A stretch of 64,000 nucleotides of DNA, taken from assembly GCA_014529385.2 (NCBI GenBank), contig CM043944.1, forward strand, positions 83,504,884-83,568,883. Direction: 5' to 3'. Below the pieces are notes generated by a model. That model made no database searches. It saw only the letters and a program-made list of their open reading frames with translations, and was not told where the DNA came from. Within the stretch, counting starts at the first letter, position 1; each line of letters opens with the position of its first letter. This DNA is from Adiantum capillus-veneris. Lineage: Eukaryota > Streptophyta > Polypodiopsida > Polypodiales > Pteridaceae. The position numbers were made by a program, and so were the translations under genes. This document shows positions 57,839-64,000 of this stretch, piece after piece.

Positions 57839-57982
57839 TGGAAGAAGTGATCTAATTGGGAAAGTTTTAGGATCGATGTGAGTCACTATGACAAGAGAGT
57901 GAGGACAAAATGGAAGAAGTGATCTAGTTGGGAAAGTTTTAGGATCGATGTGAGTCACTATGACAAGAGAGTGAGGACAACA
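57839..57982 (+). repeat. Tandem duplication, period 72 bp
   Basis: Two nearly identical units (57839-57910 and 57911-57982) beginning TGGAAGAAGTGATCTA; one clear substitution (tctaattg/tctagttg) apart from the unit ends. Confidence 0.92.
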
Positions 57983-58376
57983 AATTATTGTGATACCACC
58001 ATAAGATACAAGAGGAACTCAAGGCGTATGTAGAAAAGCACTTTTTGTCGAAGTAGTTACAAATTGTTGCTAGCCACACTATAGACTACTAGAAAGTGCT
58101 TTGGTGGACTACTGAAAAGTGATTCTGAAATACTTGTAAGTACTTTCAAAAATTGCATAAAATAGGTTTTAAGCACTCTAACAATTGTAATAAACTCATA
58201 CAATGTGTAGTATGAAGTAGCATTGACAAAGCACTTTCAAAAGTGCTTTTAAAGTAAGTTCTAGAAATCTGTTGGAAAGTGCCATTTGAGCAATTTCAAG
58301 TATTGTTGGGTGATCCCCAAAACACATGTGTGAATGTGTTGCTTGGCCAATAGCACTCAATAACACTCTCGGTTAT

Positions 58377-58377
<1 letters not shown>
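57983..58377. other. Non-coding with a short inverted repeat
   Basis: Around 58230, AAAGCACTTT and AAAGTGCTTT form a hairpin, and related 'aagtgctt' words recur across 58020-58280, possibly a decayed foldback element. Confidence 0.35.

Positions 58378-58458
<81 letters not shown>
58378..58458 (+). repeat. (CT)n microsatellite
   Basis: About 40 uninterrupted CT units. Confidence 0.98.
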
Positions 58459-58462
<4 letters not shown>

Positions 58463-58639
58463 TTTGGTAATCCCTCCACAACTATATATAAATTGATGCG
58501 TTTTAACACATGGATCCAAATTTATGGCCAAAAATGTGTAGCCATGTACGTGTTTGCATGTCTTTGATCGAGTTGACAATAATGTCGCAGTGGGGACTAT
58601 ACAAGTCCTCTTACATGTGTATGGATCTCTATTTTCACA

Positions 58640-59000
58640 TGGGTGACTATAACCCTACTCAAAGAGTGTTATTTATGGCCTAATGTATTGTCAAACAAGT
58701 ATGTATTTATCTATAGTCACATATTTGGTCATACGTTGTGGGATAGGGTGATGTTTATGGTCATATATGTATGGAGTTCCATAAGGATGACCCCGTACAT
58801 CATCATGCAAATGTTGATATGGCAAACATGACTTTGTTGGTCATGTCTATGGTCAAATAGTTATGAGGTCACAAGTGTGGGTTCTAGGTTGGGCACGACT
58901 ATCTATGTGGTCATGTATGTTTATGGTCCGATAAATGGTAAATGTACATTCCTATTTATTGTCGGATAGGGTCATGTATATATGTCGCTCCATTTGTGTA
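58640..59000. repeat. Degenerate 'tatggtcatat' repeat patch
   Basis: Words such as atggtcata, gtcatgtatg and tttatggtc recur many times without a fixed period. Low-complexity, non-coding. Confidence 0.4.
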
Positions 59001-59150
59001 TATGGTTGGATAGTGTTGTGCTTGTTGTATAAGTCCTCCCAATCTCTTGTCTGTTGGTGTTGCAAAGATCATTGTAAGAGGCATGAATGTATGCCTACCT
59101 TCTAGAGATAGATGGGATGTTTCATATTCTAGTACTTTTCGGTGTTGTAG

Positions 59151-59535
59151 TTTCCATTATCCCGTAGATTTGCTCATAAAAAGTAGTAAAATTAGCAGAT
59201 TTTGTTTGCAGCTCGCAACAAGATCGCTACGTAAACATCTAGAATCCAAGGATGTTACGAGGGGTTAGTCATTCCTGTCACACAGATCATTCTTGCCCGT
59301 GCTAAACTCAGCAGCTGTATCCCTTTGATGGATTCCAGTGTTCATGATTGTGATTCCACTATGTTTCAAATTTTCCATTATCCCGCAGATTTTCTCATAA
59401 AAAATAGTAAAATTATCAGATTTTGTTTGCAGCTCGCAATAATATTGCTACGTAAACATCTAGAAACCAAGGATGTTACGAGGGGTTAGTCACTCTTGTC
59501 ACATATCATTCTTGCCCGTGCTAAACTCAGTAGCA
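59151..59535 (+). repeat. Tandem duplication, period about 233 bp
   Basis: Units at about 59151-59316 and 59384-59535 share long blocks (attttgtttgcagctcgcaa, ctacgtaaacatctagaa, attcttgcccgtgctaaact). The second unit abuts the truncated LTR at 59536. Confidence 0.88.
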
Positions 59536-60697
59536 TGTCAGCCCCCTAGCCCAGATGCCCACAAGGTGTACTCAAATCCTATTGGATGACCATGGAGGTG
59601 GACCAATGAGAATTAAGCTAGAGTAAATCTAGTTTAATTAATTTAAAAACACTAAATAAAAGAACCAATAAGAATTAAGCTCTCTAAAAGACTATTGGAC
59701 AGTCTCCCAAGGGGTCGGTCCAATGAGCATTCAGTAGCCCAATGGCTTGCCTGATTCCTATTGGCCAGGAGACAAAGGGGTCTAATTAGAGTTTACTTGC
59801 ATTAATTAATTACCTAAAGCTCTCACAAAAGGGGAAAGGGAGACACATGTCAGAAGGCTATCACTTAAATCCTATTGGCTAAGCCTAGAGAGGTCCAATG
59901 GGGTGGCAGCATGAGCACATAGCAAGAGGGGTCGACCAAGAGAGAGAGAGAGAGAGAGAGAGAGGGGGCTACAAGGCATTATTGCATACACACTCACACT
60001 AACTCATCTGTGAAGCAAGAAGACTCTCTCTCTCCTTCTTAAGCTTTAATGGAAAGCTTATCACCTAATCCAAGCTTGTGAGAAGGGAGGCATACACCAA
60101 CAACTCTTGGCTTTCTGATGCAAAACCAGCCAAGATCCAAGCTTCAATGCATGCTCATCTCCTCTACCATGCTAATTACTACGCTATGCTATGCTAATGT
60201 GAGTGATTATGTGAGGAGATGTACATCTTTCTCGTAAGACTACTCCTTCTTCCTCTCAATCTACTCTCATACCCCGCTAGCTCTCACCATCTTCGAAAGT
60301 GTGTGAGGTCTTGGGTCTGAGACCGTGAGGGAATTGATGCTGTGTTTTCTAAGCTTCTTAGTGCTTGAAGCTTCCATGTTCATTGCACTAGCTAGTATTG
60401 AAGGAACACAAAGAATTGTATTGTAAAATGTCTCTCTTGATGGGAGAAACCATAATATAAAGCCTTTTGGAGGGGGGACCGGCTCCATGAAAATCCGGTC
60501 CTCAACTGTTGTCCCTAGATTAATTTCTCTCTCTTTTGAATTATTGTTCATGCTATCTAACTAGGTGTTATACTTTTTGTTGCTCTCTCCACCTAAGCAC
60601 TCTTGTTATTCTCAATACGAATCTATTCTAATGAAATGCTCACTATGTTCATGCTATTTTCCGCTAAACACAAGTTACTAGGCCATTAAATATTACA
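59536..60697 (+). repeat. 5' LTR, truncated at its start
   Basis: Aligns with 34264-35052 of the solo LTR. The first roughly 417 bp of the family LTR are missing, and a non-matching segment of about 375 bp lies at about 60195-60570. It ends AATATTACA one base before the PBS. Contains a GA tract at about 59939-59965. Confidence 0.85.
60195..60570 (+). mobile_element. Extra segment inside the gypsy 5' LTR
   Basis: Absent from the related solo LTR. It includes the block around CCTTTTGGAGGGGGGACC that recurs at 10501-10570. Possible flanking repeat atgctat. Could be an insertion here or a deletion in the solo LTR. Confidence 0.45.
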
Positions 60698-60698
60698 T

Positions 60699-60710
60699 TG
60701 GTATCAGAGC
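60699..60710 (+). other. PBS, initiator tRNA-Met
   Basis: TGGTATCAGAGC, a perfect match, one base after the LTR. Confidence 0.92.
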
Positions 60711-61102
60711 ACAAGGTTTCTCTTTTCTTGCTCAAGAAGGGAGGTCCTCAAGCTAGCTATAAATGGTTGTTATTATTAATTGCAAATGAGTAAGTAGAAT
60801 AGGTATTTTTTAGCCTTGCAGTGTGCCTGCCTTCGTGCAGATAACGGGGCATCACTGTCGAGAGCTATGGTCTTAATAGTGGAGTCCTACGGGGCTTGCC
60901 CACGGCTTAACCACTATTGAGCTATTAGAGGCTTGACAGGAGCCGATGCTATTTTGGTGTTGAAAGACCCTCTCTTCTATTCCTTGCAATTAATGGTATT
61001 CGAGCCATGTGTATAGTAGCTTGAGTGCTTTCTCTAAAGGGGTAAAGAGGAGTAGCAACTAGGGCTTGAAGTGCCAAAGTACACCTAAAAAGTTGTTAGA
61101 AT

Positions 61103-62641
61103 GGCTGACAATAGTAAAGAGAGTGAAATTAATGTTGATAGCTTTGATTTTGCTAATGAGCAAGCTACTAATGATGCCCCTATGCTTGTTAACTACCTTG
61201 TTTCTAGGCTTCAGCAAGCCATGGGCAATCCATCCCTCCAAAGTGAAGTGCAACGGTAGCTTCGTGCTCATGGGATTCTCCAAGCTACCCACCATGATGA
61301 GAGAATACCTAGGAAGCCTCCTTGTGAGACTCCCAAAAGAGGCCTCTCTCCAATTCGGGAAGAAGAAGAGGATCCATTCGAAGGGCTCAAAAATTTTCTT
61401 CTTGATGATGCATCTCCTTCCCAAAGGAGAACTCAAGATCCCCCACGGAAGGAACGAGAAAGAAGTGAGTCTCTTGCCACCTCCACGGAGATGGCTCTAC
61501 GAAGATGGCGGGCTAAACGCTCTCCATCACCTTCTAAACAGAGAAGACCATCGCACATTTCTCCACACCATAATTCAAAGAGGGATGACAAAAATCAAGA
61601 GAAGAAAAGGGCGAGAAAGAGGACACCCTCTTCTCCATCTTCTTCATCCTCTTCCTCTTATGAAAGTGATGGTGCAGACAAAGAAGATCAAGGCAAGAAA
61701 AAGGCGAGAAAGAGGTCACTCTCTTCTCCATCTGCCTCAAATTCTTCATCTTCTGAAGAAAGTGATGGTGCAACTTTTGAACCATAAAAAAGAAGAGGCC
61801 ATAGGAAATCCTATGCCACGTGGAAGAGGTCGTCCAAGCTCAAGAAGTTCAAAGAGGGAGGAAAGAGCATCTCTTTTCTTACCTACGATGGCACCTTTGG
61901 TGCTACGGAAAAATTCTTGGCCTTTATCCAACAATTCAATGCGGCGTTTGGAGACGAGGGCTTCACGGAGTCCTCTAAGCTACGCCATGTAGCTATGCCA
62001 AGAAATAGTGGTCTATCCTACGGACCAACGGTGAAGCTCCACGAACATGGAAAGCTTTAAGAGCTTCCATTATGAAGAATTTTTTGGCCACCAATGCCAA
62101 AGACAAAGTATTCACCGAATGGCGAAGCTTGAAGCTCTCTCCCTACAAATCCATTCATAAATATTTAGACAAGTTTTGGGACTTACATCTCAAAGCCACT
62201 GTCTTCAAAAAGATGGATTTCGGAGAGAAAAAACAACAATTTTGTGCGGGCTTAATTAGAGAAATGGCGGAGTATGTCAACTCCCAAAGGCCACACACCA
62301 TATCCGCGGTTATACACCATACTATGGTGGCTTCTCAAATCAATTTCCAAACAGGGGCTAAAAGAAATTCTAAGCCCACGAAAAACAAGGGTTCCAATGA
62401 GCCTAAGGGGAAGGACAATGTCCAAAAGTCTCCTAAGGGCATTTCCAACAAAGCTAAGGAGAAAGGAGTTTACAAAGGCAAACAAAAACTCTCTCCTGAA
62501 GAGCTTGAGTGTTATCGCAAGGATATCCACTATTTCAAGTGCAACAAGCAAGGGCATGTGTACCACGCTTGTCCCCAAAATAACACCCGCCATGAGCCTC
62601 CTAGAAATGATCTCCTCTATGCCATGCTTGGGGAAAGGTAA
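61103..62641 (+). pseudogene. Gypsy gag
   Basis: ATG at 61103 (MADNSKESEINVDSFDFANE). The frame has a TAG at about 61256 and a TAA at 61785. The N-terminal half is Arg/Ser-rich and low complexity (KRTPSSPSSSSSSS). The capsid domain begins at about 61880 (TYDGTFGATEKFLAFIQQFN), breaks near 62060, and continues in the 62072-62641 frame: WRSLKLSPYKSIHKYLDKFW, FCAGLIREMAEYVNSQRP. A zinc-knuckle-like YFKCNKQGHVYHAC lacks its first Cys. Defective but clearly gag. The longer 61066-61992 frame is a shadow. Confidence 0.82.
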
Positions 62642-62646
62642 GAGAA

Positions 62647-63063
62647 CATGATGCTTTTATTCTCTTTGACCCTGGTTCTACTCATAATTTTATATCCACA
62701 GAGTTGGCTACCAAGCTAGGCATCCAAGCTTATGAGATGGGAGATGTCCTACCCGCAGATGGTGCTTTCAAGGGGCAAGAAGCTTCGGTCACTCCCTTAA
62801 TATGGAAATTGAGGCTCCATATCCAAAGCTATGTGGACAAAGAGGACTTCTTTACCTCTCCTCTCAAGCACGGGGATGTAATCCTAGGGGCACCATGGTT
62901 TGATCGCATGGTTGCTAATGTTAAATTCCCTGAAAGGAAAATCTACTTTAGGTTCAGGGAAAAGGATATGTACATAGATGCTAAGCAATTGGGTAACACC
63001 ATACCCATTTTACATACGCAAGCTTTCAATAAATCAATAAAGAGCTCTATTCCATGTACATGA
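62647..63063 (+). pseudogene. Gypsy aspartic protease
   Basis: After a frame change the sequence reads AFILFDPGSTHNFISTELAT. The catalytic triplet is D-P-G where D-S/T-G is normal. Downstream, GDVILGAPWFDRM is the conserved ILG.PW motif at about 62874-62912. It ends at a stop at 63063, overlapping the RT frame by 10 bases. Confidence 0.82.
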
Positions 63064-64000
63064 TTTTTGTTAAAGATTCTCAAAATGAACCTAATGCTTT
63101 AGCAAAAGAAAATATAAACAATCACAAGGAATTAGAGTTATCCAATTTTCTCAAGGGGTTTCAAGATATCTTTATTGACGACATCCCTTGTGAGCTACTT
63201 CCTAAACGAGGTAATGATGACCATGCAATTGAACTTCTTCCAGGAATTTCACCGCCTAATAGGGCTCCTTATAGAGTTTCTCAAGCTCAACAAGAGGATA
63301 TTATGCGGCAAGTGCATGAGTTAGATGAGAAGGGCATGGTTAGGCCTAGCTCATCTCCATTTTTCTCACCTGTGCTATTAGTGCAAAAGAAAGATGGCAC
63401 ATATCGTATGTGTGTTGACTATAGAACACTAAATAGGATCACTACCAAGAATAGGTTCTCATTCCATGGGTAGAAGACGTATTTGATAAGCTACAAGGGT
63501 CCACCTACTTCAGTACGATTGACCTAAAAAGTGACTACCATCAAGTAAGGATAGTTGATCAAGACATTGTAAAGACTGGATTTTGCACTACGTTTGGCCT
63601 TTATGAATATATTGTCATGCCTTTTGGCTTCACCAATGCACCAACCACATTCAACCGCTTGATGGAGAAGGTATCCAGGCCTCACCGAACCTTTACTAGA
63701 GTGTTCTTTGATGATATTATCATCTACTCTAATTCACTAGATGAAGACAAGCAACACCTGCAGGTAATATTTCAAGTTCTAAGAGAGAATAAACTTTATG
63801 TTAATCGAAAGAAAAGTGAATTTTTCTTGCAAGAGATTCAGTATTTAGGTCACATTATCTCTCAAGATGGCATTCAAATGGATCCATCAAAGTTAGAGGT
63901 AATAAAAGGATGGCCTAAACCAAGGAATCTTCATGAGCTAAGAAGCTTTATAGGTATGTGTGCATACTATAGATGCTTTATAGAAAAGTTCTCTAAAATT
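63054..64000 (+). pseudogene. Gypsy reverse transcriptase (incomplete)
   Basis: The first frame (to 63473) carries the linker, then [20 protein letters not shown] and [15 protein letters not shown]. An indel near 63465 shifts the rest: STIDLKSDYHQVRI (catalytic Asp), MPFGFTNAPTTFNRLMEKV, VFFDDIIIYS (catalytic DD) and FLQEIQYLGHIISQDGIQMD. RT continues past 64000, so RNase H and integrase lie outside. Lineage within gypsy is not certain without integrase. Confidence 0.88.

Larger units (their letters stand above)
59536..64000 (+). mobile_element. Ty3/gypsy element, 5' part (runs off window)
   Basis: Truncated 5' LTR (59536-60697), iMet PBS (60699-60710), gag with zinc-knuckle relic, protease, and RT reaching the window end. 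Same LTR family as the solo LTR at 33847-35052. Frames contain several stops and shifts, so this copy is defective. Confidence 0.88.

Noticed and set aside
61066-61992. 308-codon open frame, the longest at the right end
   Set aside because: It overlaps the real gag frame starting MADNSKESE (61103) with capsid motifs; the 308-codon frame has no domain and is a shadow.

Overview
This window looks like nuclear intergenic DNA of a flowering plant. It is AT-rich, has no intact host gene, RNA gene, CRISPR array or bacterial-type operon, and is largely built of plant retroelements: Ty1/copia, Ty3/gypsy including a Tat-type element, a LINE, a TRIM-like element, hAT-like and Mutator-like MITEs, and solo LTRs. 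Long pure GA/CT tracts recur. The species cannot be named from the sequence. Several elements have a primer-binding site matching initiator tRNA-Met (TGGTATCAGAGC or close variants), as is usual for plant LTR elements.

Left part (1-14.5 kb): decayed fragments. They are a copia gag (737-1147, minus), an unrecognised coding-like segment (2616-2996), a gypsy gag (6019-6512), and a copia RT/RNase H relic (about 6513-9470, minus). That relic is itself split by a 1.24 kb TRIM-like element (6768-8009), by an unidentified insert (about 8110-8605) and by a 249-bp hAT-like MITE (8990-9238). Then come a copia LTR end with PBS, a (CT)n tract, a second gypsy gag, a second copy of the same MITE family (13508-13755) and a kelch-like gene fragment.

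Middle (14.5-33.7 kb): a 5.67 kb LTR element with 142-bp LTRs and no coding capacity (14518-20187), a 5'-truncated LINE reverse transcriptase (20351-21660, minus), a Mutator-like MITE with a perfect 9-bp target duplication (22187-22648), and a rearranged gypsy integrase/protease remnant (24722-26252). After these comes an unusual element. Its leader carries a palindromic motif about every 290 bp, and its decayed ORF of more than 1100 codons (28465-32508) is rich in coiled coil and acidic residues. A 581-bp solo LTR interrupts that ORF.

Nested stack (33.7-53.4 kb): an old copia element, flanked by the target duplication CATGC, contains three later insertions. They are a 1206-bp gypsy solo LTR (target duplication GCCAC), a 9.9 kb Tat-type gypsy element with two RNase H domains and an extra ORF upstream of gag, and a 3.85 kb copia element (target duplication TTTAG) that has lost RT and RNase H. 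LTR divergence agrees with the nesting: the host is clearly the oldest.

Right end (53.4-64 kb): microsatellites, poly-G runs and small tandem duplications, then the 5' half of a plus-strand gypsy element. It has a truncated 5' LTR, PBS, gag, protease and RT, and runs off the window end. Its LTR is the same family as the solo LTR at 33.8 kb.
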